Assembly: GCF_003390325.1 (NCBI RefSeq)
Contig: NZ_QUOK01000001.1
Span: forward strand, 372,001 to 436,000
DNA from: Rhodohalobacter sp. SW132
GTDB taxonomy: Bacteria; Bacteroidota; Rhodothermia; Balneolales; Balneolaceae
Reading direction: 5' to 3'
Length of the DNA: 64,000 nt
Position 1 is the first letter of the stretch, and each line of letters opens with the position of its first letter. The position numbers were made by a program, and so were the translations under genes. Positions 1-9,087 of this stretch are shown here, in pieces. The notes below the pieces were generated by a model. That model ran no database searches. It was not told where the DNA came from and was given only the letters and a program-made list of their open reading frames with translations.

Positions 1-450
1 GTTAACGGAGCTTCCGGTAATTCCCATCACCCAGATTTCGTTATTAATCTCTACAATTTTAAGCTGGGCCCCCTGCCCAAGCGGATGTCCGCCGATTTCA
101 TTAAAACCGGATTGTTTTGTCGATTTCCCTGATCCGTTTGTTCTCGACCAGAACCAGACCAGCGCAAGCATCCCGATGAGAATTACGAATGTTGTGAAGG
201 CGTTAAAAAAGATGCTCGGGCGCTCGGATTCGGTTCGCTGAGGCCGGCCTTCATTTTGTGTAATTGCGGGCCGAAGTGAGTCGGACTGGGTATGCACCGC
301 TTGTCCGGGACCTTCCATATCCCCGCGGAAATCCATCCGGGAGACCATGATCAGCCACAGTACGAGTAATACGGCGGCAAAAATGAGTACAATTTTGAGA
401 ATCTGTTTGGGATCTGTCGATGAGGACGACAGATAGTTTTTTATATCCAT
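1..450 (-). CDS. fliO: Flagellar biosynthetic protein FliO (partial, 3' end outside window)
   Basis: Reading leftward from an ATG at 450, the frame is open to base 1 (150 codons, no stop), so the C-terminus lies outside the window. FliO is a membrane protein that helps assemble the FliPQR core of the flagellar type III export gate. The translation shows a hydrophobic helix at about residues 18-36 and a second at about 86-102 (FFNAFTTFVILIGMLALVWF), followed by a short soluble part (GAQLKIVEINNEIWVMGIT) that resembles the FliO cytoplasmic domain. Two predicted helices is more than the single helix of many FliO proteins. Its ATG shares one base with the fliN stop codon (TAATG), so it is co-translated at the end of the motA-fliN unit; fliPQR-flhBA would be expected just beyond the window. 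Confidence 0.75.
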   Translation of the reverse strand, partial: MDIKNYLSSSSTDPKQILKIVLIFAAVLLVLWLIMVSRMDFRGDMEGPGQAVHTQSDSLRPAITQNEGRPQRTESERPSIFFNAFTTFVILIGMLALVWFWSRTNGSGKSTKQSGFNEIGGHPLGQGAQLKIVEINNEIWVMGITGSSVN

Positions 451-1445
451 TATTGTAATTTGGCTATTCGCTGTCGTGTGGTCACCAGGTTTGCAATTCG
501 AACTCCAAAATGTTCATCGATCACCACCACTTCGCCCTGGGCTATGCAGTGACCGTTCACGAGAATATCCACCGGTTCACCGGCCAGTTTTTCAAGCTCA
601 ATTACCGATCCTTTTGCAAGCTGCAGAACTTTACCGAGCGGCAGTTCGATACGGCCCAATTCCACAGACACATCCATCTCCACATCTTTCAGGAGATCCA
701 TACTTCGGCTGTCGCCATTATGGTGGCCATTTCCGTTGGATGATTCATCAAAATCTTCGAACTCAATATGGCTTCCGGAAATCACATCTTCCATGGAGCC
801 TATCTCCTCCATCTCTTTGGCTTCTACGGGAGAAAAATCTTTTTCTAAAGGATCCGGTTTTTCTGCAGGAGCTTTTTTATCGGCTTTGGCGGATTCTTCC
901 TGTTTTGGAGCCTCTTCTTCCGCCTCCGGCTCTTCTTCTGCCTCGATAGCTTCCGGATTTCCAACCAGGAAAGCGGCCCGCACATTTTCATCGGCAACAC
1001 CTTCAATCTCCATTTTAGCGAAGAAATACTCGGTGTGGGCCAGCAGTTTTTCAACTTGTGGATGTGTGAGTACCTGCATCTCCCCGGGCTCAGCTTTCTG
1101 CCCGTTCTGTTCAATTCTCTTGATAAGAGTTGCCGACAATTCCGATGAGAATTTTTTCAGCAGGTCCCGGGTAATCTCGTTGTTTTTTTTCTCCTCAACA
1201 CCAAGCATAATACTGGAAAGCAGTCCGTACCACTCCTCTTCGAGTACAATCAGGCAGTCTGCATTATTTTCCTGGTCTCGGGTAAACAGGAAAATATCGG
1301 TTTTTTGTGCGGTATCGAGTACCGATTGTTTCTCCAGCACTTCGGAGGATACGATCTCAATGTGTGTCTCTTCAAGAAGCACAGACGTCAAAAATTTCTC
1401 AACGTCCGGCAAATATTTCTGAAATTCTTCTTTCCAGTTTTCCAT
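450..1445 (-). CDS. fliN: Flagellar motor switch protein FliN/FliY with long N-terminal region
   Basis: C-ring switch component. The last 80 residues are a clear SpoA/FliN domain (DVEMDVSVELGRIELPLGKV through GVRIANLVT). At 331 aa it is much longer than a typical FliN (about 100-140 aa). Residues 1-165 form a separate, mostly helical region that looks FliY/CheC-like in position but has no obvious phosphatase motif, followed by a very acidic, Lys/Glu/Pro-rich linker at about 165-240. Its start lies two bases from the fliM stop, and its own stop overlaps fliO. The SpoA domain is certain; the role of the N-terminal half (CheY docking, FliM-like middle domain or other) is inference. Confidence 0.9.
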   Translation of the reverse strand: MENWKEEFQKYLPDVEKFLTSVLLEETHIEIVSSEVLEKQSVLDTAQKTDIFLFTRDQENNADCLIVLEEEWYGLLSSIMLGVEEKKNNEITRDLLKKFSSELSATLIKRIEQNGQKAEPGEMQVLTHPQVEKLLAHTEYFFAKMEIEGVADENVRAAFLVGNPEAIEAEEEPEAEEEAPKQEESAKADKKAPAEKPDPLEKDFSPVEAKEMEEIGSMEDVISGSHIEFEDFDESSNGNGHHNGDSRSMDLLKDVEMDVSVELGRIELPLGKVLQLAKGSVIELEKLAGEPVDILVNGHCIAQGEVVVIDEHFGVRIANLVTTRQRIAKLQ

Positions 1446-1447
1446 AT

Positions 1448-2383
1448 CTATACTAATTCCTGTTCGTTAATTTCTTCTATGATTTCAAATATTTTAATAG
1501 CTTTTCTTCCCTGAATTAACCCGGGATATGCGACCATTTTCTGAACGTTATTGATTCGAACTTCCAGGGGCTTATCGGTTCGCTGGTTCAGTGGAATGGT
1601 ATCCCCTTCTTTCAGATCGATGATCTCATTGATCGTTAGCCGTGTGGTTCCGAGCAGTGGCTGAACCCGGACTTTTGCGCTCATTAATGTTCGCTGGTAC
1701 GATTCGAATTCTTTGGGATTGAGTTTTTCCGTGCTTCCCTGGCTTCCTTTCCGTAAAACAGATTCCTGCATTGCATCTTTCAGAAGGCTGTAGGGATAGG
1801 AGATCTGGAATTCCGTTTGTGCCGTACCATTATCGATGATGAATTTTGCGACTATGGTCGGATCAACCGACATCAAATGGATATTTTCCGGCTTGCTCTC
1901 GTAGGTGGCTGAATTGATGTGAAAGTCCATGTAGGGTTCCCATGCCGTAACAATCTCGCGATTCACATTTTTCATGATCCGGGAAATGATTTTCTCCTCG
2001 ATAGTGGTAAGTGTTCGCCTCTCAGACATGTCATCTCCCCGGCCGCCGCTCTGGCGTTCAATAAGATGGATACAGAATCCGGGCGGAATTACCTTAATTA
2101 CATCACCACCAAGCTCTTTTACCGAAAGGAGATAAATTACACTTGGGCTTTCAATTTTATGAATAAACTCACTAGTTGAAATCTGATCGATTTTCTGCAG
2201 GTATACATCTACTTTTTGCCGGAGCGCACTGCTGTAGACCCTGCTCAGATTTCGGGCAAGAACATCATGAAGAGTACGCAGAGTGCGCATTATCTCTTTA
2301 CTAAAAAGCTTGGGCTGCCTGAAATCGTATGGAGCTACATACTTACGCTTCCCGGGCTTCTGCTTTTGGGGCACTGAGTTCAT
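1448..2383 (-). CDS. fliM: Flagellar motor switch protein FliM
   Basis: FliM joins the FliG torque ring to the FliN ring and normally receives CheY-P. The middle domain (GGDVIKVIPPGF, LTTIEEKIISRIMKNV, EFQISYPYSLL) and the C-terminal SpoA domain (KVRVQPLLGTTRLTINEIIDLKEGDTI) are both present and the length (311 aa) is normal. The N-terminus is unusual: the usual LSQxEIDALL helix that binds CheY-P is missing, and the protein instead opens with a basic stretch (KQKPGKRKYVAPYDFRQP). The reading frame offers no better upstream start. The gene follows fliL by 27 bases and is two bases from fliN. Confidence 0.93.
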   Translation of the reverse strand: MNSVPQKQKPGKRKYVAPYDFRQPKLFSKEIMRTLRTLHDVLARNLSRVYSSALRQKVDVYLQKIDQISTSEFIHKIESPSVIYLLSVKELGGDVIKVIPPGFCIHLIERQSGGRGDDMSERRTLTTIEEKIISRIMKNVNREIVTAWEPYMDFHINSATYESKPENIHLMSVDPTIVAKFIIDNGTAQTEFQISYPYSLLKDAMQESVLRKGSQGSTEKLNPKEFESYQRTLMSAKVRVQPLLGTTRLTINEIIDLKEGDTIPLNQRTDKPLEVRINNVQKMVAYPGLIQGRKAIKIFEIIEEINEQELV

Positions 2384-2410
2384 AGAGGTTATGTCGTTCG
2401 GTTGTTTGCA

Positions 2411-2902
2411 TCATTGCATTACATATCTGATGTAATACAAATTGCGTACCGAATGCACACCTATCGCATTATTTGTTACCTCTGCCAGTTCACTGCGCAG
2501 AATTTCTCTCTCTTCGAAGGTATTTAACTGATATACTGTCCGGGATGAAAGCACTTCGATCATTCCATGCTTCACTTTCTGAATATTCTTTTCAATCAGC
2601 TCTGCATGCTTCTCATCACGTAATTCAAGGTTTACCTGTACAACAAGGAACCTCTGGCCGTTTGATCCGGCGGGATTCACAACTAACTCTTCCATGGTAT
2701 ATGAGCCCGGTGTGGGTGCAAAAAGCCCATCCACAAGCTGATAAACATTTCCGTAATTGTGATCAACAATCTGGTAAGCAAGCACCACCTGTGATGCCAG
2801 TACCAGCAGAATCAGGAAATATTTTCCTAAAGGAAGAAATTTTGATCTGCTTTTCTTTTTACTTTTTGCTTCGCCTGTCGGCTTCTTTTTCTTTACAGCC
2901 AT
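2411..2902 (-). CDS. fliL: Flagellar basal body-associated protein FliL
   Basis: This 163-aa protein has a very basic cytoplasmic tail (residues 1-26), one transmembrane helix (about 27-45, FLILLVLASQVVLAYQIV) and a periplasmic domain with the FliL-type core (RFLVVQVNLELRDEKHAELI) and its C-terminal helix (REILRSELAEVTNNAIG). FliL forms a ring round the stator and supports MotAB engagement. Its place between motB and fliM, eight bases after motB, agrees with this. Confidence 0.85.
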   Translation of the reverse strand: MAVKKKKPTGEAKSKKKSRSKFLPLGKYFLILLVLASQVVLAYQIVDHNYGNVYQLVDGLFAPTPGSYTMEELVVNPAGSNGQRFLVVQVNLELRDEKHAELIEKNIQKVKHGMIEVLSSRTVYQLNTFEEREILRSELAEVTNNAIGVHSVRNLYYIRYVMQ

Positions 2903-2909
2903 AGTAGTA

Positions 2910-3665
2910 TTAATCCATTTGATTCAGGCCTTCATGAATTTCCCGGAGTTCACTCTCGGAAAACATGATCGCCGGGTCCTGTGCATCTTGCATCAGACCT
3001 TTGTATCGTACATAAATTTCAACGCGGCGATTCAGGCGCCTGCCGCTTGCAGTTTCATTATTTGCAACCGGCCGGTATTCCCCAAAACTGCTCGATTTAT
3101 ACCGTTCCGGCTCCATATCAGACCGCTCCTGGATAAATTTGAGCACAGATACGCTTCGTGCTGCACCCAGGTGCCAATTCGACCGGTAGTAAGAGCTTGC
3201 TGCTACCGGTACGGTATCAGTATGCCCCTGCACTTCAGACTCTTCAACCTCGTCATCAAATACAGAAGCCACCTCCGCAAGCACACGCCTTGCTGCCGGC
3301 AATAATTCCGAAGATCCGCTATTAAATGTGAGTGAATCACTCAGGGTGATTTTCACACCCTCAGAAATCTCCTCAATATGAACCTGGTCTTCCAGACCTT
3401 CACGTTCTAATAAATCCTCCACAACCTGCCACTTCTCCACCACCATCATCCGGTACGAATCTCTGCTTTGTGTATTCTGTTCGAGAACCGAAGTGTTTTC
3501 AATCACACCGATAGACCGCTGGAAGTATGACAGAAAATTATCAAACACAGAAACATCCACTCCCGGGGTGAGCATATAAAGCACCACGAAGAATACCAAT
3601 AACAGAGTGACAAGGTCACTATACGTCATTAACCAGTTTCCAGAACTCTTTTTAGATCGTCCCAT
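2910..3665 (-). CDS. motB: Flagellar motor stator protein MotB
   Basis: Stator subunit that anchors the motor to peptidoglycan. The short N-terminus is followed by the plug/TM helix with the essential proton-binding Asp (WLMTYSDLVTLLLVFFVVLY, Asp17), then a linker and a C-terminal OmpA-like domain (about 115-225: LTFNSGSSELLPAARRVL, EVQGHTDTVPVAASSYYRSN, RSVSVLKFI, NRRVEIYV). The length (251 aa) is usual. The start overlaps the end of motA by 37 bases, a sign of translational coupling. Confidence 0.95.
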   Translation of the reverse strand: MGRSKKSSGNWLMTYSDLVTLLLVFFVVLYMLTPGVDVSVFDNFLSYFQRSIGVIENTSVLEQNTQSRDSYRMMVVEKWQVVEDLLEREGLEDQVHIEEISEGVKITLSDSLTFNSGSSELLPAARRVLAEVASVFDDEVEESEVQGHTDTVPVAASSYYRSNWHLGAARSVSVLKFIQERSDMEPERYKSSSFGEYRPVANNETASGRRLNRRVEIYVRYKGLMQDAQDPAIMFSESELREIHEGLNQMD

Positions 3666-4507
3666 TCCTTATTCTGCTGTTCTATCCAGAGTTTATAGAA
3701 TCTCTCATCTCGTTCCTTGCTGATGCGTATGCCTTCGTGATATTTGATATACTCTGCGCGGCTTTTCGGATCAACATGGATGAGCATTTTTTTCTCCATA
3801 ATCCGGGGATTCTCACCCTCCAGGATGGAGTTAATACCGGTTCGAAACATCTCCTTTCTGTTCAGGTCGAGCTCGCTGAGGTATTCGAGCTTCCCTGCAA
3901 GCGGACCAAAGAACATGTTTGCCAATATGGTACCATAAAGTGTAGTGATAAGCGCAACGGACAAACCGGCTCCGAGCGATTCAGGATCTGAAATATTCTG
4001 CAGCATCAGTACCATTCCAATAACAGTACCGATCATTCCAAAAGCAGGAGCATAATCGGCCATCGAATACATCACGTTGATGGAGGTATCAATCTGCCGT
4101 TCCCGGCTTTTAATTTCATCACGTAAAATACTATCGAGACTCTCCTTTTTGAATCCATCAACCAGAAGCTGCAATCCGTTTTTCAGGTAGGGATCTTCGA
4201 TGTGCTGAATATCACTGTCGAGAACCAGCACTCCATCCGACCGTACCCGCCGGGCAAACATACTTAGGAGCTCCATATCGGTACGGAGGTCAACATCTTT
4301 CGCACCAATCATACTTAATATTGCGGCGAAGCTCGTTTTGATATTCTCAAAACTGTAGTTAATCATTGTAGCCGCAATTATCCCTCCGCCGACAATAAGA
4401 ATGGCGGCAAAGCTGGCGAATACAAGGACACTTCCCTGCGTTATAATGGCAAGAAATATCAGTGAAAACCCAAGCGTAAATCCTATGACTGTCGATTTAT
4501 CTAACAT
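3629..4507 (-). CDS. motA: Flagellar motor stator protein MotA
   Basis: Proton-channel subunit of the stator. Four membrane helices are visible (about 5-25, 29-49, 148-170, 182-202), with the MotA signature in the second half (YAPAFGMIGTVIGMVLMLQN, SVALITTLYGTILANMFFGP) and a long cytoplasmic loop with charged residues between helices 2 and 3 that contacts FliG. First gene of the unit motA-motB-fliL-fliM-fliN-fliO. A sigma-28-type motif (4515-4541) sits so close to the ATG that a transcript from it would be nearly leaderless; read-through from flgE is limited by the terminator at 4603-4659. Confidence 0.95.
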   Translation of the reverse strand: MLDKSTVIGFTLGFSLIFLAIITQGSVLVFASFAAILIVGGGIIAATMINYSFENIKTSFAAILSMIGAKDVDLRTDMELLSMFARRVRSDGVLVLDSDIQHIEDPYLKNGLQLLVDGFKKESLDSILRDEIKSRERQIDTSINVMYSMADYAPAFGMIGTVIGMVLMLQNISDPESLGAGLSVALITTLYGTILANMFFGPLAGKLEYLSELDLNRKEMFRTGINSILEGENPRIMEKKMLIHVDPKSRAEYIKYHEGIRISKERDERFYKLWIEQQNKEWDDLKRVLETG

Positions 4508-4514
4508 ATGAATC

Positions 4515-4541
4515 TTATCGACTCGCCATTTCGAAACTTAA
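4515..4541 (-). promoter_or_regulatory. Candidate sigma-28 promoter of motA
   Basis: On the minus strand TTAA (4541-4538), 15 bases, then GTCGATAA (4522-4515). It is an exact match to the motif shared by the other motility units in this window. Only seven bases separate the -10 box from the motA ATG, so the transcript would start at or near the start codon. Confidence 0.5.
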
Positions 4542-4602
4542 TTTAAAATCAGCCCGATAATATCAGATTTAATGTTAGAGTTTTAAACCGGGTTTAATCC
4601 AT

Positions 4603-4659
4603 AAAAAAAGCGTTCCGCCTTGATATTTCCCTTTCAGGATTCATCAATGCGAAACGCTT
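4603..4659 (-). terminator. Rho-independent terminator after flgE
   Basis: On the minus strand an 11-bp stem (AAGCGTTTCGC with GCGGAACGCTT, one G-U pair; arms 4659-4649 and 4618-4608) closes a loop of about 30 bases and runs into seven T's. It lies 42 bases after the flgE stop and separates the flgB-flgE operon from motA. Confidence 0.75.
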
Positions 4660-4700
4660 CAATAGATTTAACGATGTTTTAATGAGTCAGACTGAAGAGA

Positions 4701-6329
4701 TTACCGCTTCAGGTTAACAGCCTCCATCAGCATCTCATCGGATGTACTGATTACGCGTGCATTGGACTGATACGCCCGCTGCGATGTGATCATTTCGGTA
4801 AACTCTTTGGCGAGATCAACATTCGATCCCTCGAGAGCACCCGAATTGATGTTTGCATCTGCAAAGTTATCGGCAGTATTTATGAATGTTTCACCGGCTG
4901 CGGATGTAGGGCGGAACATGCCGTTCCCTATCATCTCCATACCGTTCTGGTTCTGAACCTGTGCAATGGCCAGCTGTGCAAGCACCATGTTGTTTCCGTT
5001 GTCGTAAATACCCTGTACACGGCCATCTCCGTCAATCGCAATATCTACAAGTTCACCCTGGGTGTATCCATCCTGGTCAACAACCTTAGCGGTGTTGGAA
5101 CCGGCATATTGTGTGAATCGGGTTCCCTGTGAGGAGTTGCCCAGTTCAACTTCAAAACGGGTTGCACTCGCACCGTTGCCCGGCTCAAACGCAATGTCAA
5201 TTGTGTTTCCGGAAGCGAGCTGACCCAGTTCATCAAATTCCACCGTACCGGTGGCACCATCCGTAATCTCCTGACCATCAATGAATTTCGCTTCATACTC
5301 CCATTCATTGTTTGATGTTTGCGTGAATTCCAGAATCATGGAGTGAGCCCGGCCAAGATCATCATATACTGTGGTACTCATGGTACGTGTATTCGACTCA
5401 CCCGCCTGCACAACCTGGAATCCAGGGAAGTTCACATTACCTGTACCGGTAACCGCAACGTCATTAATCTGCAAGCTGCTGTCACCGAGTTGAGATGAAC
5501 GAAGAACCATCAGGCCGTCAATCAATGTCAGCTGTCCTTCATCACCACCTGCATTCAGCTGTGTGTTAAATGCCTGGATCATATCCTCCATGGTGTCACC
5601 GTCATTGTACGTATAATCGAATGTAGAGGCCGTGCCGTCATTCAGTGTAACGTTGAATGAAATTACATCTCCATTTACAAGATCCTCGTTCGTTTGTGCC
5701 AGATTATTGAGTTCGGTATTGAGGTTTGCCATTCCGCCGCCATCAACTGTGAACCCGTTCTGCCCTTGCACAACCTGCGATTTACTTGTGTTTGCATTGA
5801 GGTTACCTGCCAGCTTCACCTGTTCGGTAGCTTTTGGAGGGAGTGCATTTTCGAAATCAATCCGAATGCCGTTTGTAGTACCGCCGCCAAGAACATTCCC
5901 GTTTCTGTCGGCATTGTATCCCTGAACTTGCCGGCCGCCCTGGTCAACAAGAACTCCGTCTTTATTGAAAACAAAGTTTCCTGCACGGGTCATCAGGTTC
6001 TGGCTGCCGTCGTTCACCATAAAATATCCGTTCCCTTCGAGTGCAAGATCGGTTTCCCGGCCGGTTGTCTGCATGACACCCTGGCTAAAATCCCGGTCGA
6101 TGGATGCTACACGCACACCCAGGCCCACTTCGTTACTCAGCTGCGGGGCAGAATCTCCGCCGGCGCCTGAACGTCCGAGCCGCTGGTTCATCATCTCCGA
6201 AAATGAAACTCTTGAAGATTTGAAACCGGCTGTTTCCACGTTCGCGATGTTATTCCCAATAACATCCATTTTGGTTTGAAACGCTTTCAAACCGCTTACG
6301 CCTGAATTTAGTGATCTGATTAAAGACAT
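4701..6329 (-). CDS. flgE: Flagellar hook protein FlgE
   Basis: Hook subunit of 542 aa. The N-terminal rod/hook signature is present (SLNSGVSGLKAFQTKMDVIG, NNIANVETAGFKSSRVSFSE), followed by the FlgE-type inner segment (GVMQTTGRETDLALEGNGYF, MTRAGNFVFNKDGVLVD) and the C-terminal helix (SNVDLAKEFTEMITSQRAYQ then SNARVISTSDEMLMEAVNL). The middle (about 150-420) is the variable surface domain. A good ribosome site (AAGGAG, seven bases before ATG) supports the start. It is the last gene before the terminator at 4603-4659, downstream of fliK and flgD, the usual hook-assembly order. Confidence 0.95.
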   Translation of the reverse strand: MSLIRSLNSGVSGLKAFQTKMDVIGNNIANVETAGFKSSRVSFSEMMNQRLGRSGAGGDSAPQLSNEVGLGVRVASIDRDFSQGVMQTTGRETDLALEGNGYFMVNDGSQNLMTRAGNFVFNKDGVLVDQGGRQVQGYNADRNGNVLGGGTTNGIRIDFENALPPKATEQVKLAGNLNANTSKSQVVQGQNGFTVDGGGMANLNTELNNLAQTNEDLVNGDVISFNVTLNDGTASTFDYTYNDGDTMEDMIQAFNTQLNAGGDEGQLTLIDGLMVLRSSQLGDSSLQINDVAVTGTGNVNFPGFQVVQAGESNTRTMSTTVYDDLGRAHSMILEFTQTSNNEWEYEAKFIDGQEITDGATGTVEFDELGQLASGNTIDIAFEPGNGASATRFEVELGNSSQGTRFTQYAGSNTAKVVDQDGYTQGELVDIAIDGDGRVQGIYDNGNNMVLAQLAIAQVQNQNGMEMIGNGMFRPTSAAGETFINTADNFADANINSGALEGSNVDLAKEFTEMITSQRAYQSNARVISTSDEMLMEAVNLKR

Positions 6330-6425
6330 AGATTACTCCTTGTTTTAATGACGGCTACAGTTGTTTACTGTATGTGTACCACGTTGGCAAGCCGCTGTAT
6401 GTTTTTTGTTTATGTTCTTATTGAT

Positions 6426-7109
6426 TTATTTAGAAATTCCTGAACCCACTTCTTCCACATCCCCAATCGGAACCTGGATGTTGTTGAGTGACAGAAATAC
6501 GCCGCTTCCCGAATAGCGGACTTTATCTACAATTCCTTCGGTATAGACCATAGAATCGACTCTTGAACCTTCATTTGAAGCTCTCACCTCAACGGTGTAA
6601 TTGCCATCGCCCATTCGGTCGCCGGCATTGTTTCGACCGTCCCATTCCCAGCTGCTATCACCTGAAGGGATGCCCTGGAGCACTTCACGACGAACTTCGC
6701 TGCCGTTTGCACCCCGGATAATCACCTCAACTTCAGATGCTGAGTTGTTCAGTTTATAATTGATATTGGCGCTCTCGCCAGATGCAAGATGCACCTCATT
6801 GCTCAGCGCCTTCACATTTTTGCCTGTAAGAGATGCAGCCATTGAGTTCGTCAAGCTGGAACTCATCAGCTCCTGGCTCTCCTGAAGATGTGCCAGTCCA
6901 TTATTCACATTAATCAGCTGCTCCACAGAGTTAAACTGGGCGAGCTGCGAGGCAAACTCTGCACCGTCCAGCGGGTTGATGGGATCCTGATTTCTCATTT
7001 GAGCCACCAACAACTGAAGGAACTCCTGCTGACCAAGATCATTCTTGTTCTTGGAGGTCCGCTCGTTATTTGCCATTGATGTGAAGCTGTTGATATTGTT
7101 GATATCCAT
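6426..7109 (-). CDS. flgD: Flagellar hook-capping protein FlgD
   Basis: Scaffold that caps the growing hook. The N-terminal FlgD signature is clear (LGQQEFLQLLVAQMRNQDPI then NPLDGAEFASQLAQFNSVEQL, about residues 24-65). The C-terminal half contains the FLG-D Ig-like fold (NGSEVRREVLQGIPSGDSSW EWDGRNNAGDRM). The length (227 aa) is typical. It lies between fliK and flgE. Confidence 0.94.
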   Translation of the reverse strand: MDINNINSFTSMANNERTSKNKNDLGQQEFLQLLVAQMRNQDPINPLDGAEFASQLAQFNSVEQLINVNNGLAHLQESQELMSSSLTNSMAASLTGKNVKALSNEVHLASGESANINYKLNNSASEVEVIIRGANGSEVRREVLQGIPSGDSSWEWDGRNNAGDRMGDGNYTVEVRASNEGSRVDSMVYTEGIVDKVRYSGSGVFLSLNNIQVPIGDVEEVGSGISK

Positions 7110-7128
7110 AATTCTACCTGTTATCTGT

Positions 7129-9087
7129 TTAAGCTGACCATTCCATCTGGTTATAGCCGAATTTCCGAACGGCTTTCGGCACCACTTCGTCTACCTGCTG
7201 TTCTTCTGTTTTTCCATTTTCGTAATCAAAAATCTGACTTCCTTGCTGCTCATTTCCATCGCTGCCGCCAAAAAGTCCGGTCATCTGTCCATCACTCTGC
7301 GTATCCAGCTGCAGGTCGATGGTGATATTCACCTCATCTTCGAGATGTTTACGGATTTCGTCCTGGTGATCCATCAGCAGTTTCTGAAGCTCTGAACTTG
7401 AGGAGCTTAGTTTTATCTGAAGCACACCATCAACTTCCCGTGCTGAAAGCTGGATATTTTTGCCATTCTCGAGTGTAAATGTGTGTTTTTGCCACGCTTC
7501 AGCAGCTTTCTTTCCATCTCCGGTTGCCTTCAGAATGGACTGACCCAGGCTCGTTGCAAAATTTCGGCGAACGGATATATTGGTAACCGTTTCCAGGTTC
7601 AGCCGAGAAAATGCCGCTGCCTGATCTGCTGAACTTTTCTCTTTCGATTCAAAATATTCTGCGATATGCTCTTTCCACATGGCAACAGCATCTTCATCCG
7701 GCAACTCTGCCGATACCTGACTACTCTCCGGCACCATTCCGGTAACGGAAACCATGTTCAATTTACCCGGATCAGAACCTGCCATCACACCGCTTCCCGC
7801 TGCTGTTTGAGCGCCGGAATTCAATGCAGCTTCAGGTCTGCCCGCAAAAGCGGCCCTGTAATTTTGATTTCTTATTTCGCGCAGCTGATTCGCTTTAATA
7901 CTTCTTACTTCAGCCGCCTGCTGATCGATATTTCCATTTGCCAGGTCGGCAAACATTTTCTGAATCAGCTCATTTTCGTCTGTATCAAGATCTATTTTTT
8001 TGCTGTCGTTATTTGGCTGGGTTTCAGAAAAAGCTCCGCCTAAAATTCCTCCGCGAAGCTGATTCACAAGCCCGCTGTCGCGTTCAGCCCGGACTGTTTG
8101 TTCAGCTCTCCTGTTTTCCGCTGGAGCTTCTGCTTCCCGTTTTACATTCCCTGCAACGACACGCTCAGCATCACCCTGTGATGCTGCCACATTACCGTTC
8201 TCATTACCAGACGTTTCACCGGATGCTACATGATTAGTTTCATAAGTCTCTTTTTTCTCCACTCCGGCATCGGATGCCATTTCCGGGCTTATCTTTACCT
8301 GTGGGTCGTCACCCGCTGCAGCCTGTGGCTCATCATCTGTCGCCGCTTGCGAATCATCACCTGTTTCTTCGGTTTCATCTGATTCGGAAACAAATTCAAT
8401 GCCGCCCTCTTCAAATTCTCCATCAGTGATTTCATCAGATTGATTTTCACTGTTATCGGTATCTAAACTGAGGGAATTTTCTTCAGCAGAACCTTTTGTA
8501 TCAGATTCTTCACCATTTGCATCAGATTCCTTCAAAACCTCATTTGCATCAGGTTCTTTCAAATTCTCTACTTTCTCGGAATCCCCGCGGTAAAATGGAG
8601 TATCCTCTGCCAGGGGAATCTTCTTGTTTTGATCACTTTCTGCTTTTACATCAGATTTCTCATCCCCGGTCTTTACATCCGTGGAATGATCGGCATTTTC
8701 TTCACTTTTTAACTTTGAACCGTTTTCATTCAATTCTTCTTCTGAAACGGAGCTTTTCATCGCATTTTCCAGTAATTCGGAAATGGTTGAAAGCTCATCA
8801 TTAGAATTTTTTTCCAGTCCGGTCAGGATATCCTTAAGAGATGCATCATCGGATTCATTTTTGCCGGTGATCAAATTCCCCCCAAGTATCCGGCCTGAGG
8901 CAAAATTTTTACCGGTATTTTCATCCTGCCCGCCATCCTTATCTGCGAGCTGAATGCTTCCCATCAGAAATTTGAACAGTCCGCCTTCTGCTTTCTCTTC
9001 GCTTTTCTGTTTTTCACCACCTGCCTGTCCTGTCAGAAGATCGGAGGTTTTACTGTTTCCTGCGGATAGTAGCTGATTATTTATCAT
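7129..9087 (-). CDS. fliK: Flagellar hook-length control protein FliK
   Basis: Secreted molecular ruler for hook length. Only the C-terminal domain (about residues 500-600: KHTFTLENGKNIQLSAREVD, LQIKLSSSSSELQKLLMDHQ DEIRKHLEDEV) is recognisable as the FliK switch domain (Flg_hook). The first 330 residues are a low-complexity, highly acidic Ser/Asp/Glu/Asn-rich region, as expected for the unfolded ruler part. At 652 aa it is long for the family. The ATG overlaps the stop of the preceding motE-like gene by four bases (ATGA). The family call rests on domain, composition and position between fliJ and flgD. Confidence 0.82.
   Translation of the reverse strand: MINNQLLSAGNSKTSDLLTGQAGGEKQKSEEKAEGGLFKFLMGSIQLADKDGGQDENTGKNFASGRILGGNLITGKNESDDASLKDILTGLEKNSNDELSTISELLENAMKSSVSEEELNENGSKLKSEENADHSTDVKTGDEKSDVKAESDQNKKIPLAEDTPFYRGDSEKVENLKEPDANEVLKESDANGEESDTKGSAEENSLSLDTDNSENQSDEITDGEFEEGGIEFVSESDETEETGDDSQAATDDEPQAAAGDDPQVKISPEMASDAGVEKKETYETNHVASGETSGNENGNVAASQGDAERVVAGNVKREAEAPAENRRAEQTVRAERDSGLVNQLRGGILGGAFSETQPNNDSKKIDLDTDENELIQKMFADLANGNIDQQAAEVRSIKANQLREIRNQNYRAAFAGRPEAALNSGAQTAAGSGVMAGSDPGKLNMVSVTGMVPESSQVSAELPDEDAVAMWKEHIAEYFESKEKSSADQAAAFSRLNLETVTNISVRRNFATSLGQSILKATGDGKKAAEAWQKHTFTLENGKNIQLSAREVDGVLQIKLSSSSSELQKLLMDHQDEIRKHLEDEVNITIDLQLDTQSDGQMTGLFGGSDGNEQQGSQIFDYENGKTEEQQVDEVVPKAVRKFGYNQMEWSA

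Noticed and set aside
736-1422. Long plus-strand frame (228 codons) opposite fliN
   Set aside because: Ser/Phe-rich translation without any domain; it is the antisense shadow of the acidic linker of FliN.
6360-6420. Possible sigma-54 promoter before flgE (TTGGCAAGCCGCTGTAT)
   Set aside because: The -24-like TTGGC is on the plus strand, facing away from flgE, and the -12 TTGC is missing.
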